NCBI GenBank assembly: GCA_025766275.1
Contig: JAFKAC010000003.1
Coordinates: 1,736,001 to 1,800,000, forward strand
DNA length: 64,000 bases
Source: Lactarius indigo
Lineage: Eukaryota; Basidiomycota; Agaricomycetes; Russulales; Russulaceae
Direction of reading: 5' to 3'
Positions within the stretch are counted from its first letter, which is position 1. Each line of letters starts with the position of its first letter. The notes beneath the pieces are model-generated. The model was not told the DNA's origin. It did not search any database and was given only the letters and a program-made list of their open reading frames with translations. Shown piece after piece: positions 28,668-39,660 of the stretch. Made by a program: the position numbers and the translations under genes.

Positions 28668-28681
28668 CAGTACATCCATTC
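28668..28681. repeat. Right target-site duplication of the SINE-like insertion
   Basis: Second exact copy of cagtacatccattc; coding sequence of the interrupted gene resumes here. Confidence 0.9.
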
Positions 28682-29886
28682 CAACCCGCGTTTACACGGC
28701 CATCGCTTCCGAGCCCGAATTGTCGTCCGCTATTCCCGATCTCGGCCTTCACTGGCTCGGCGCCAAAGAGGGCTACGCCTTCATCACATCGGCTGCACCC
28801 GAGCAACCAGTCAGCATTCACGCAGTGCCTTTATCCATTAACACCGTCGCCGTCGAACGCCCAATAACGGTGGATCTCGACCTCGCCTTACACGGGCTTC
28901 TGGCGGAGCACCCACGCTTCGTGGTATATAACCCCTTGACAGACGCGGTCCTGGAATCGGAGAACTGGGGCTCCCATCAATTGCACTTGTCCCTCGGGTC
29001 ATCCGGTGGTTCATGCGTTGTCAGTCCAGTGTACGCTCTTCCCACAAACAAGCTCTTACCTGTTGGTAAAGCTACGTGGGGAATCGCGTACCTGACTCCA
29101 CATACCCTCGCCACTGAGCTGGAGGAGGAGGAAGAGGATGAAGAGGAAGAGGAGGACGCCGAACCAGAAGCCGAACCAGAGACAGTGCCGGCAGCATCAG
29201 AGCAAGAAGCAGAGTCAACTGATCTAGAATACGATTCAGAGGTCGAGTTCTTGAACCGCGAGATCAAACCACCTCCTCCAACGCGGCGTCTAGCCAGCGC
29301 TGTCTACAACCCGCGGCGCACTGTCGAATTTCTTATCCCCCTACTCTGGCGTACGATGGGATATCTGGTGCGCGCGCTGATCATACGTCTATTCACGATG
29401 ATTGGCTTGCCAGCGGTGCCTCTCCTTGCACACCGACGTCCCATGCAGTCCCACATTGCGTCCATCGGGGCTGAGGCTCGTGCTGGCACAAGCAAATCTA
29501 TCAGTCCCGATGCGGAGCCCACCAACATAGTTGCCGAGTCGGAGTCTACCGAAAAGGGCGAAGGGTCAGGCGAGGCGGTCGGATCCGATTCTGCGACGGA
29601 AGTTGCATCCACTGTGGGAGGTGAAAGATGGCCACCGACCCAGGTCTTCATCGTCCCCAAGGGTCCCTTGTCATTGCTAGTGCATACTGACGATCTTACG
29701 AATAACGGCGACGAGAAGGTTCGGCCCCTGTTACCGGAAGTGGTCCTCGACGGCGAACGCGTGAACTTGAAGGCTACTTCTCTCGGCCACGGCTGGGCAA
29801 TCGTGCGGGCGAACGGTGGCATCAAGGGTGGAAGAGTGGAAGTCTATGGTACACAGGCAATGACTTGGAACGGAAGGGCTTCCTGA

Positions 29887-30182
29887 GAAGCTATCACACA
29901 TTTCCTTTAGCTCTGACTTTTCTGTATGCTCCTCCACAACGTAGTACGATAGTTACATCCCCGCGCGTATTGGTTTTGGTTTGTGCTTTGTTGTATTCCT
30001 GTAGACACGCTCTTTGTATTATTGCCATGTTTGTTATCACGCGAGGCCAAGAGAACGAGGTGGCTACGCTCGTGAACATAATGGACTCGGAAGTAAAAGT
30101 ATAAGGCAGAATTGAAGCACGAAACTTTGAGGTGCAAAGTCACCGGCCTCAGGCCTCATGATCGAGGTCGTTAAGTCGACTG
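29887..30182. other. Intergenic region; left arm of the copia target repeat at its right end
   Basis: 3' flank of the interrupted gene. The last 40-50 bp (from about 30140) match the left half of the repeat seen complete at 36331-36480. Confidence 0.5.
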
Positions 30183-30187
30183 ACCCC

Positions 30188-30446
30188 TGTGAAAGCCGAA
30201 GAGTATTTGGACTCGGATGACGTCTGTTTGCATACTGGAATCCATAAACACAACTCATATATTATCTCGTACGATACCTTTTTCCCCCCTCAGCTCGTTT
30301 GTCACGTACGCTGAGGAGGGTAAGTCCGCGTTTACACCCGCATATACCCTATTACTTAATTACACCATACGCAGAACGTCTAGGTTTGTAATCGAATGTT
30401 AGCTCGTTTGTCACGTACGCTGAGGAGGAACGTCTAGGATTTAATA
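30188..30446 (+). repeat. Left LTR (259 bp)
   Basis: Begins tgtgaaagcc and ends ggatttaata. It contains a 28-bp internal direct repeat (30292-30319 and 30401-30428, beginning agctcgtttgtcacg), and 'gaacgtctagg' occurs twice. Ends are TG..TA, not the canonical TG..CA. Confidence 0.93.
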
Positions 30447-30457
30447 GGTTATGGGCC
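30447..30457 (+). other. Primer-binding site, copia half-tRNA type
   Basis: ggttatgggcc directly follows the left LTR. It matches the core of the primer site known from Drosophila copia, which pairs with the anticodon region of initiator tRNA-Met (half-tRNA priming), rather than a tRNA 3' end. The priming mode is inferred from that match. Confidence 0.6.
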
Positions 30458-30581
30458 ATCCTGTTCCTGCTTAGGCCGCAAACTGAGTTCAACTTTATCG
30501 CGCTCCGCCTTTTCCCCGACGCGCTACATCTCGTGTATCCCAACGCCTTGCCTGTTTGCCCTGTTCTTCTACCTCATCTTT

Positions 30582-30712
30582 GGACCATCGTCCCCTGTTG
30601 TCTGATTGGACCATTGTCCTCTGTTATCTTGTCGGACCATCGTCCACCGTTCCCTCATCGAACCATTGTCCTCTGCTGTCTTGTCGGACCATCGTCCACC
30701 TCTGTCTTATCA
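30582..30712 (+). repeat. Imperfect 26-bp tandem repeat in the copia leader
   Basis: About five units of the form ggaccatcgtcc-ctgt-tct, alternating between a 'catcg' and a 'cattg' version, so the better unit may be 52 bp. It lies upstream of the inferred polyprotein start at 30756 and keeps an open frame by chance of unit length. Confidence 0.75.
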
Positions 30713-30755
30713 GATCTTCGCTCGCCTCGTTCCCTGTCCACTTCAGATCATCGCT

Positions 30756-33700
30756 ATGTCTATGTGGGACAGTCCCTCCGACAGCTCCCTCACACACCTC
30801 TCGGAACTATCGCGGCGCAGGGCGGCCGAAAACCGTGCAGTTAGCAATGCCGAAACCAGCAGGAATCCTTTCCGAGTCCCTTCCGTGCATGCAACTCGTG
30901 TGACGCCACCCCCCATCTGCTTTCCCCTACATGCGACACCACCTCACATCCGCCGCCCGCGCACCTCCCATCGCACCGTACACACCATTACCTCATCATC
31001 TGACGAGCTTTCACCCCCACCCCGCCGACATCACCCACCGCTCGCGCCGCGACCGCCATCAATCAAAGAGAAAACAATGTCCGGTGTACCACCGTGGCCA
31101 CCGGGCCTCATACTCTCACTCGGCGCAAGCAACTGGCTGGAATGGTCTCGGAAACTGATCAGCTCACTCAGCATGGGACAACTCGACGTATATCCGCGTG
31201 GCCTGCTCAGGTGCCCGCGATATGCGGAGGACCCCTCGGGACATACTAACTGGGTTGGCAATGACCGCATGGTCCTCAGATTCATACGGGACCACGTCTA
31301 CACCTCGGAGGTTCAATGCATCGCAGCCTGTGACACCTCTGCAGAAGCATACGACACGCTACGTCGACGCCATGAAAAACGCAGCGGCCTAGCACAAATC
31401 CAGCTCATTCAGAAGATGACGCAAGTGCGGTTCGACAACAACTCAGACAACTGTGATGTAACTATGGCCTACCTCCGCGATCTCATCGATCGTGCGGAAA
31501 AGATTGGCCCCGTCGACGTCACTAAGCTAGCTATCCTCTTCAGCCTAATCAACCTTAGAACGACGCATCCGTCGGTCCACGAGGCGCTTGCTCCGGCCCT
31601 AATGGACGGCACCATTACACTGGAAGCCCTGGAAAGCCGGCTACACTACTTCTATGAGCTACAGGCAACCCAGACCCCAGAGCCGCTCGCGTTCCCCTCC
31701 CTCCACCCGCAGGCACCCATTGCGCTGCCAGCCAGCATCCCACCGCGCGCCACAATATGTCCCAACTGCAAGAAATCCGGCCACACCATCGACTTCTGCA
31801 TATCACCCGGTGGAAAAATGGCCAGCCAATCAGCGCTCGATGCCATCACACGCCAGCGCGCAGCACGGGACGCATTGCGCACCCGCCCACATGACAACCC
31901 CAACAGCACTCTCCTAAAAGTCGACAACGACGGATCAGTCTGGATCAGCGGCGTCAAATACAAGCTGGTCCAAACCCCGGCGAAAGCTGCGCTAGCAGAC
32001 GTCGAGAGTGCGATGATCGCCGCCGATCAGGGGGAGTACTCGGACTGGGCTGTCGGAAACACCAACCCAGACTGGGGTGGAGATGCGGACAACACACTCG
32101 TCGACACGGCTACCTGCCTCCTCGCCTCCACAGAAATGTCTCTGCTCGCTCACAGACCTTCTGACTTGCCGCTCTATCTTGACTCTGGAGCCTCTACCCA
32201 CATTTCTTGTGTCCGCGCAGACTTCACAACCCTGACTTCCATTGAGCCCCGGCAAATCCTGGGCGTCGGGAACTCCTCGGTGTCCGCCATTGGGATCGGC
32301 ACCATCGAGATCCTGATCCCGGGAAACCAAGCTCGCTTGGTTCTTCGAGACACTCTCTACGCGCCCGAAGCTGGAGTCCGCCTTGTATCAATCAGCCGAC
32401 TTGACGAGTCCGGCTACCGACTGAGCTTTGACGATGGACACTGCCACATCTTCGACCGGGCGTCAGGTCACGAAATAGTCAGTTGCGCGAAGAACCTGTC
32501 CCACCTATACTCTCTCCCCGGCTCCATTCAAACGCCTTCCTTTCCACCAACATCCCTTGCACTCGTCACCCTTTCTGCGAAACCCAACTTGGAAACCTGG
32601 CATCGTCGTCTAGGCCACGCTAACTTCCGCACCATACTTGATATGGCGCGAGGCGACGTCGTTGCAGGTATGCCAATTGACCTGTCACCCGCGCCGCAGG
32701 CTTGTGACGCTTGCATTCGCGGGAAACAGACTCACCATGCTGTACCACGACACCGCGAGGGCAACAAAGCGAGTAGGCGGCTTGGTCGTGTTTATGTGGA
32801 TCTGGCGGGACCCCAATCAGTAGCCTCACGTTCTGGATGTCTCTACATCATGAATATCATCGATGATTTCTCCGGTTACCACTGGACGAGATTGCTCAGA
32901 GCTAAGTCAGACACCGCGCGTGCACTGCACGAATGGCTACTTGCGGCAGAAACTCAGTCAGATGAGAAACTATGCTACCTAGTCACCGACAATGGCGAGC
33001 TACGTTCAAACGAAATGGCACGCTGGTGCGCTGAGCGAGGCATAACACACCAACTGACAGCGCCACATACATCCACCCAAAACGGCCGCGTCGAGCGACT
33101 ACACCGCACCCTCATGAACAAAGCACGAGCCATGCGTCTGGCCTGCGATGCCCCCTTAAACATGTGGGACGAATTCATGATGACTGCCTCCTACCTTTCC
33201 ACCCTTACCGCGTCGACCTCAGCGAATGGACGCACGCCGCATGAACTTTGGTTCGGGACGAAGCCCTCCCTGTCCCACCTCCGCAAAATCGGCTGCCGCG
33301 CATATGTCCTGATCAGTGGAAACAACCCGAAGATCGCCGCTAGATCCACCGAGTGTACCCTGATCGGCTATGCACCAAACGCGAAGGCGTACAGGTGCTG
33401 GCATAGGCAAACTGGTCGCGTTGCTGACTCATACCACGTTACTTTCGTCGAGCACCTCAGCGACCAGTCTCGCCCATCCAACCCTGTCCCCCCCACCAGT
33501 GCTTCTCCAGACGGGGCTGAAGGCGTCACCCCAACACCCCAACTGGCTGTCTGCGATGCCTCACCATTGCCGCCAGAAGGTGCGTCTCCTCCTGCGACTG
33601 CGGAAGCAGTCACAAGCAACCCTAGGCGATCCACCCGGGAACGATTCCCCGTTCTTCCCAGGGCGGACACCGATGATGGACTCGCTCATGGGAGAGCAAC

Positions 33701-35447
33701 CGCACGGGCACTGGAGCAGGTCCGCGAGGCAGCGTCTCGCCGCGCTGCTGCCAAAAACCCTATCCCAAGCGACGCCACGGGGGAGCAAATAGACTCTGCG
33801 CTCCTCGTAGACGTTGAGGACCCTGACGCACCAAGCTGGTCAGAAGCGCTTGCCTCAGCTGACCGAGAAAAATGGCTCGACGGCGCCCGCACAGAGCTGA
33901 ACAGCCTCCAGGATATGGAAGTCTACAAGCTCGTGCCGCGCTCGGAAGTCCCAGCCAACCGCAGCATTCTTCGCGGCAAGTTTGTCTGTCGCTTAAAACG
34001 CGACGAAAACAATGTCCCAGTACGACACAAGGTGCGGTGGGTCGCCAAAGGCTTTCAACAGGTATGGGGGAAAGACTTCAGCAAAGTCACGTCACCTACG
34101 GCACGCCTTGAGTCCATGCGCGCCGTCCTACACATCACGGCATCCAAAGACTGGTGCATCCGTCAATACAACGTGAAAACCGCTTTCCTCAACGGTGTCC
34201 TGCCTGACGCGGAGGTGCAATACATGGAACAACCCCCTGGATTCACTGACGCAGGCAACAAGGACCACGTCTGGAAGCTAGTCCGCAGCCTCTATGGCAT
34301 GCGCCAGTCGTCTCGGATCTGGAACCGGGCCCTTCACGCATCTTTCCTAAGCTGGGGCTTCACGCGTTCCGAATGCGAATGGTGCGTATACTACCGCCAG
34401 TCGAACACCGGTGAGGTATCCGTCGTCGTGGTACATGTCGACGACATGCTGGCTGTGTCATCAAGCGACGCGGAGGCGGAGGACTTTCAGCAGAGCTTGG
34501 AATCGGCTTGGCAGATCAGCGCGCTGGGGGAGGCCAAACTTGTAGTCGGTATCGCACTTCGCTGAAACTGGACCACCAAAACGATCGCGCTAAGCCAAAC
34601 CGCCCTCATAGACAAAATTGTAACCACATATGGACAGAGCGACGCCAAACCAGTTAACACACCCATGGCACACGGCACCCTCCTAACACGCCCCGATCCA
34701 CGAGAACCTGTCGAGGAAAGCGAACGCGAAAGACTAGCCACCCTCCCATACCGATCTCTTGTCGGCTCGCTGATGTACGTCGCCACGGGCAGCAGACCAG
34801 ACATTATGTTTGCAGTCAGCAAGCTGTCTCGATTCCTGGACTGCTATCGCGAGGCCCACTGGCAAGCTGCTGTCTGAGTCGTCCGCTACCTGAAGGGAAC
34901 GCGCGACATGACACTGACTCTTGGCAGATCATCAGACACACCGACGCTACTTGGGTACAGTGACTCTGACTACGCTAATGAGCCCGGCCATAAAGGACGA
35001 CGCTCAGTCGCGGGGTACTGCTTCTCATTGGGAAGCAGAGCCATCTCTTGGTCGTCAAAGAAGCAGGACACCATAGCCGACTCCACGTGCGCAGCCGAAT
35101 ACATGGCCGTGTCAGAAGCTGGGCGCGAGCTCGTATGGCTACAGACACTGCTACGCGAACTGGGCTACGCGTCAGAACATGCTACCCCCCTTCTGTGCGA
35201 CAACTCTGCTGCCGTCCTACTGTCCGCCGATCAGGCATTCCACAACCGCGCGAAACATCTAGACGTACGATATCACTGGATTCGCGAGCGCGTGGAACGC
35301 GACGAGATTGTGGTCGGTCAGATCGCGTCAGCGGCCAACATTGCCGATGCCTTGACGAAGGCTCTACCAGGCCCGCGGTTCATTGAGCTGCGCGGTTTCC
35401 TGGGAGTACGGGATGCCCGTGATGATAAAGAGTCAGCGCTGAACTGA
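30756..35447 (+). pseudogene. copia polyprotein (gag-protease-integrase-RT-RNase H) with two in-frame TGA codons
   Basis: The ATG at 30756 is preferred to codons upstream because these lie in the tandem-repeat leader. Gag has a zinc knuckle CPNCKKSGHTIDFC (about 31760). Protease has LYLDSGAST (32180). The pre-integrase zinc region has HRRLGH...CDACIRGK, and integrase shows DLAGP, VTDNGE and the later E (NGRVERLHR). Reverse transcriptase has RWVAKGFQQ, NVKTAFLNG, LYGMRQ and the active-site variant HVDDM (34435). RNase H has YSDSDYAN, STCAAEYMA and PLLCDNSAA. The frame stays open from 30606 to 35447 except for TGA at 34563-34565 and 34875-34877. There is no frameshift. The gag-pol enzymes are otherwise complete. 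Confidence 0.93.
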
Positions 35448-35457
35448 GGTTTGCGCT

Positions 35458-35466
35458 GAGGGGGAG
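35458..35466 (+). other. Polypurine tract
   Basis: gagggggag immediately before the right LTR, the expected plus-strand primer position. Confidence 0.7.
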
Positions 35467-35725
35467 TGTGAAAGCCGAAGAGTATTTGGACTCGGATGAC
35501 GTCTGTTTGCATACTGGAATCCATAAACACAACTCATATATTATCTCGTACGATACCTTTTTCCCCCCTCAGCTCGTTTGTCACGTACGCTGAGGAGGGT
35601 AAGTCCGCGTTTACACCCGCATATACCCTATTACTTAATTACACCATACGCAGAACGTCTAGGTTTGTAATCGAATGTTAGCTCGTTTGTCACGTACGCT
35701 GAGGAGGAACGTCTAGGATTTAATA
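35467..35725 (+). repeat. Right LTR (259 bp)
   Basis: Same sequence as the left LTR in all parts compared, including the 28-bp internal repeat. Followed directly by the acccc target duplication. Confidence 0.93.
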
Positions 35726-35850
35726 ACCCCGACTCTAGTCAATTGTGCCCCCTTCTTGTCGTCGCGATCAAGAATAGCCAGGACTGGCAGGCTGGTATCC
35801 CCGGGCCTCCCTTCGCTGGAACGGCAAATAAATCGTCAGATGAAGTAGAT
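35726..35850 (+). repeat. Dispersed repeat, copy 1 (right arm, split by the copia element)
   Basis: Matches 36361-36480: both contain ttgtcgtcgcgatcaagaat, aggctggtatcc and gcaaataaatcgtcagat. The left arm of this copy is at about 30140-30187 on the other side of the copia element. Confidence 0.75.
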
Positions 35851-37209
35851 CTATTTTTATTGCATTATAATAACAGCTATGTACCCTCTGCAATATGCTG
35901 TATCGGTTACGGACTTGCGATTCGGGGCACCTCTATTTACGCGAGTTTTATAAATGTAGTGGTACACGCTACGACCAGTTTGTATCTCGATACGTATCCC
36001 GGAAATATTTTACTCTCCCACGCACTTCTTCGCAATTAGGGTCTGTAGCAATTAGGTTTCAATCTTGAGCATCATTGTCACAAGTCACGCATCACGCGTC
36101 CTACCGTAACAATCACAACAACCTATCGAGTTCTCTGATATCACACCATAGTCGACCAAACTATGTTCGATACCCACCTTGGCAATTTGTTGCAGCATTT
36201 TACTGAAAACCCCTTGGAAGACCCTCTGTTGGATGAGAATCGATGAAGCGGGGCGTGGAACACGATCTTGAACACCTTGTTCTCCCTTTCCCAATGCTAC
36301 TTCATTCCACCTTACTGCCGCCTAAATCAATGGTCTGCTCTCATGAGATCATCAAGTCGACCAGCCCCGACCTTGATCAATTACGCGCCTTGTCGTCGCG
36401 ATCAAGAATAGCGAGGACTATAGCGAGGATTGACAGGCTGGTATCCCTTCGTCCGAAAAGCAAATAAATCGTCAGATAGATGCAGCCTTTCACGGAACTG
36501 AGCCCGGAACTGCGGTCTCAAAGGTCTATTGGATTACTATTATCGGGCCCCATTGGCGCTACGGTGTCAGGGAAGGCAACGGACAGGGTGTCTGAGACCA
36601 TTAATAGATTGGCATGAGATCCTTCACGATCAAGCCTCGTACGATGACCTTCAAGATCTGACTGCTCTAGTTGCAGACTTGTGTGAAAGCAGACGTATAA
36701 CAGATATGGTTATTCAAGCTTTCTTCGTCGTGAATGGTGATAATGATTAAATGTCGATAGGGCTGTCCGAGTCTGAGTCGACTTGAGCACTCGTATTAGT
36801 TCACACGTCTCCTACCGAGCTGCCTCAAATTTAAAAAAAAAAAAAAGTGTACATCCGCACCGACCAGTTGGTAGTAATAAAAAGGCGTGCAAGTTCCAGC
36901 ATGTTGTTGCCGCAGCACTTTCGTGGCAATGGTCCCACAAAGTTCGGCACGACCAGGCTCTGGCTACCAAGTAGGAACAATTGAGGAGCAAACAGAACAT
37001 CGCGGAATGATTTCCTTTCCTTATGATTGCGATATATTCTTTTTCACGTTCTTCAAGCTGTTCAGTTGTGAGAGAGGTCGTAAACTACATTTCGTAGGTG
37101 GATCCCGATTGCTTACAGGCCCTCTCCTCCTGCCTCGGCGACCTAGTCCAGGGAAGCCTACATCCGTCCGTACATAAACATTTGCGGAGTGACTGATGTC
37201 ACCCCGGCA
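35851..37209. other. Gene-poor, repeat-bearing region
   Basis: Contains the second repeat copy (36331-36480), a poly-A run near 36833-36846, and short unrelated ORFs. One of these, around 36600-36740 (ILHDQASYDDLQDLTALVAD in one frame), looks protein-like, but it is too short and unassigned. It is probably decayed transposon or gene debris. No RNA gene was seen. Confidence 0.4.
36331..36480 (+). repeat. Dispersed repeat, copy 2 (uninterrupted)
   Basis: Continuous version of the sequence into which copia inserted: aagtcgaccagccccgacc here against aagtcgactgacccc / gactctag around the element. It serves as an empty-site reference. Confidence 0.7.
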
Positions 37210-38216
37210 TTAGCGAGAAACTAGCAACGATTCCTTGTCCCCGGAAACCTGGCTGACAATGTGGTCTAACATCCAGGGAGAAAGCTCGTATTCTGAGCTA
37301 CGTATAGCGATTGCGTATGCAGCTGGGAAAGAGGGACTGGATCAGGGGATGCCTGACGAAGTAATAGCAAACGATTGACCTTCTTCGATTTTTCGAAGCG
37401 ACTGAGTAGTAACTACTTGCTTCTTGTGTAAGTCGTGAATGTGAGGCGTCAGAGTCTCAAAGTCTAGAGACAGGTTGGCAGGATGACCTAGCCGACAAGA
37501 TTAGGAAGAGAGTTTACCAGCTTTGCAGCCTCTGACAAATTCCGAAATCTGTGTGGCTTTTGTTCGACCATTGGGTTTGGACATTGAGGTTATAGCGAGG
37601 CGCATCAACTCTCCAGTGAAGTCAGATACCCCTAGAGCATAGTCTGATAACGGTACCGGGAAGAGCTGGAGATAGATCGAGACGATGTTGTCTGATTAAC
37701 TTCTATGGCGTAAGGCCGATATACACGGCCCTACGCACGGGTTGACCAGCATCATCAGACAAATTTGCCTGCACTTGTTCATAAGACACGAGTCCACCAC
37801 ATTCGACGTAATGGAAGAAACTAAAAGCTTCAATATACTCTTGGAGTCCGCCAGATATGTTTTGGGCATAGCGCCAGAAACGAGCACCGTCAAGTTCGTG
37901 GGCGACATTCTCCATCATGAGACGAACATCAGCCAACCTCCTTCTCGCCTCGGCAGCGGCATGAAGGGAAAGTGCGCGATCGTCGCCGGGCACCTCGTTC
38001 AATACTCGATGGATGAGAAAGATGACCTTCTTGGAGGCCGCCGTCATGTCGCGGCTCGCCTAAGAACGGGCAGGATGATAAAAACGGGCGTACTACCTGA
38101 AACCGAGGATAATATACCTTGATCAGTCGTTCTCGCCTGTCGTGGTGCTCGTCCAAGTGGTCTCGAAATGTTTCAAAGGCCAGGGGAATTGTATTAGCGG
38201 CGGTGCTCGGAGACAT
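37210..38216 (-). CDS. Translin-associated factor X-like protein (TRAX, translin family)
   Basis: The ATG at 38216 gives MSPSTAANTIPLAFETFRDHLDEHHDRRERLIK, then ASRDMTAASKKVIFLIHRVL after an intron, the TRAX/translin N-terminal helix pair. Next are RRRLADVRLMMENVAHELDG, RFWRYAQNISGGLQEYIEAF, FPVPLSDYALGVSDFTGELM and LRLAI-type helices. The last exons give DFETLTPHIHDLHKK, SLRKIEE-AAYAIAIRSSEYEL and the stop at 37210-37212. This all-helical family forms the C3PO RNase with translin in other eukaryotes, and binds single-stranded nucleic acid. The ERLIK-SRD start and the SSEYEL block fit TRAX better than translin. Whether catalytic acidic residues are kept was not checked residue by residue. Confidence 0.82.
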
Positions 38217-38423
38217 CGGGTTACAAAGTGCGACACGTGACAAAGCACATCTGCAGCGATCCAAAGGTTCGGTCAACGAAAGGGAAGACGACCGGTGTGG
38301 ACGTAACCGCAGCAACAACACCATTAATAGCACCAATCCTGGGACAAATACGACAACGACGACAACGACGACGACAGCAACAATCAAACGACCGTACCGG
38401 CCGTTTTCAACACACCCTGCATC
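38217..38423. promoter_or_regulatory. Shared divergent promoter, TRAX-like / HIT protein
   Basis: 207 bp between head-to-head start codons. It includes an ACA/ACG-type trinucleotide microsatellite at 38344-38390 (cgacaacgacgacaacgacg visible). Confidence 0.5.
38344..38390 (+). repeat. ACA/ACG trinucleotide microsatellite
   Basis: Interrupted run of acg/aca triplets in the divergent promoter region, 35-80 bp upstream of the HIT-gene ATG. Confidence 0.7.
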
Positions 38424-39384
38424 ATGTCTTTCGCACCGAAACCTGGTTGTCCAATGTGCGGGATTGTCTCGCAAGCTCAGCGTCAACGCGACGCCCTTAG
38501 TACACTGTCCCCGCCGCCATCTTCGTCGACTTCCCAACCAGAGGTCCTCTGGCGTGACGACAATTTCACTGTCTACCGCGAGAAGACCAATCCCGTTTCA
38601 AGCAAGGGACACATAATCGTAGCTTTCAAGTGCGTCAGCTGCCCCCTCACGCCTGTCTTTCTCTTGTTCTCATGACGAAACTCACCAGTCTCCATGTCCC
38701 ATCTATTTACATGCTCGTGAGTGCGCTCGTACCGACGTTTTCTGATAATTTATGCTTGTTTTTCAGTCTTCCAGCGACCTTCCCCTCCTCACCTTCCTCC
38801 GTGACACGGCCACCAAATTACTCACCTCTCTCCTTCCTATGGACTCGCCCCTCCTTTCGCCGACATCCGCTGGGCCACTGACCACCGCCTCGACCCAGGT
38901 CCATACCCGCCCATCCAATTTTCGCATCGGCTTTATTACCCCTCCTTTCCGAGACTCGCGGATCCCCGTCACAGATCACTTGCACGCACACGCGTTCATC
39001 TCTCCCGCAGACCGGTTAGGTTGGTTCCGCGGCATTGCGTATAGCGCTGTTGCTTGGTACGATATCGACGACCTTATTGCCGAGATCCGGTAAGTGTCAG
39101 CACTCTTCCACTCTCTCACGATGACGTTACTCAGTCTTGGCGATCATTATGATAGTGAATCGGTATCAAACAACCGCGTCAAGTCTGGATACGCAAATCG
39201 ACAAAACGCACCCATAGACCTCGTTCCGGATGCAGGCGCGAGGGCAGGTACTGCCAACGGTCGTGAAACAACTGAGTCGTCGCTCGCCTCACCTGATATA
39301 GAGGAAGGGCAAAGTACACCTGGTGGCTCTCGCTCTCGCCTTACGAGTATGTCACCTCCAACCCCTGGCGGACTTCAAGTGTAA
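38424..39384 (+). CDS. HIT-domain nucleotide hydrolase/transferase-like protein
   Basis: The start MSFAPKPGCPMCGIV carries a CPMC zinc-like pair common at the front of HIT proteins. Exons join to HIIVAFNLHVPSIYMLSSSDL, then SNFRIGFITPPF and TDHLHAHAFI, the HIT motif with two histidines (H-x-H), followed by WFRGIAYSAVAWYDIDDLI. A Ser/Pro-rich tail ends at 39384. HIT proteins of the aprataxin/Hnt branch act on nucleotidyl-linked substrates, but the substrate cannot be inferred here. Three introns of about 60 bp (after HIIVAF, after SIYML and after AEIR). Confidence 0.8.
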
Positions 39385-39660
39385 ATCTATCTCTCGAGAA
39401 ACTCGTACTCTACTTCATGTTTCGTGGCTCGTTGCGGTGTTCCTTCATAGTTAATTGTTTTCTAGGGTCAAGTGACTTCTGAGCATCACAGAATCCAGCG
39501 TCGCTGGAACATTGGACTACACTTTGGAAGATAATAGGTCCAGTAATTAACTTGCCATCAGATTAGTCTTACTTAAACTCGAGCACTTTCTACATGAGGG
39601 TCAGATCGAGTCGGCTACACGAACGAGAAGCCGAGCCAGTAGGAATCCTATGGATAACGT

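Larger units (their letters stand above)
26880..29886 (+). pseudogene. Uncharacterised membrane-associated protein gene split by a SINE-like insertion
   Basis: Two coding blocks belong together. The 5' block starts at ATG 26880 (MFFPPLDSTLVVDVPSNARAG) and runs through LFLTLKLKALPRYQTEADFL, WLGYHGRDLRCVLKK, and, after an intron near 27450-27515, VKYYPKGVTTDGDAAFLVFVP. The 3' block runs from TSIPTRVYTAIASEPELSS to NGRAS at 29886. It holds an acidic Glu stretch (29117-29170), then a hydrophobic segment RALIIRLFTMIGLPAVPLLA. Between them sits a 986-bp insertion flanked by a 14-bp duplication; insertion plus one duplicate adds exactly 1,000 bp, shifting the frame. Removing it gives a continuous frame (SSGAV-TCSTSI-PTRVYTA). 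As it stands, translation stops at 27791. I do not recognise the family. Confidence 0.65.
30183..35730 (+). mobile_element. Ty1/copia LTR retrotransposon with ACCCC target duplication
   Basis: Complete element: 259-bp LTRs at 30188-30446 and 35467-35725, bounded by the 5-bp duplication acccc at 30183-30187 and 35726-35730. The LTRs look the same throughout the parts compared, and both contain the same 61-codon chance ORF. A primer-binding site adjoins the left LTR and a purine tract precedes the right LTR. The polyprotein has copia order (gag, protease, integrase, reverse transcriptase, RNase H). Nearly identical LTRs and intact ends point to a recent insertion. Confidence 0.95.

Noticed and set aside
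28239..28679. 146-codon minus-strand open frame inside the SINE-like element
   Set aside because: Overlaps the tRNA-like head, includes the B-box as an RIRA-like peptide, and has no domain; probably chance.
28558..28680. In-frame N-terminal extension (MPAGNAPARIRTQSP...) of the downstream block of the split gene
   Set aside because: This is translation of the SINE tRNA head, not part of the host protein.
28977..29267. Ser-rich minus-strand open frame
   Set aside because: Antisense of the Glu-rich stretch of the split gene (GAG/GAA read backwards as CTC/TTC).
30217..30402. 61-codon open frame, identical at 35496-35681
   Set aside because: Lies wholly inside the LTRs; identity reflects LTR duplication, not a gene.
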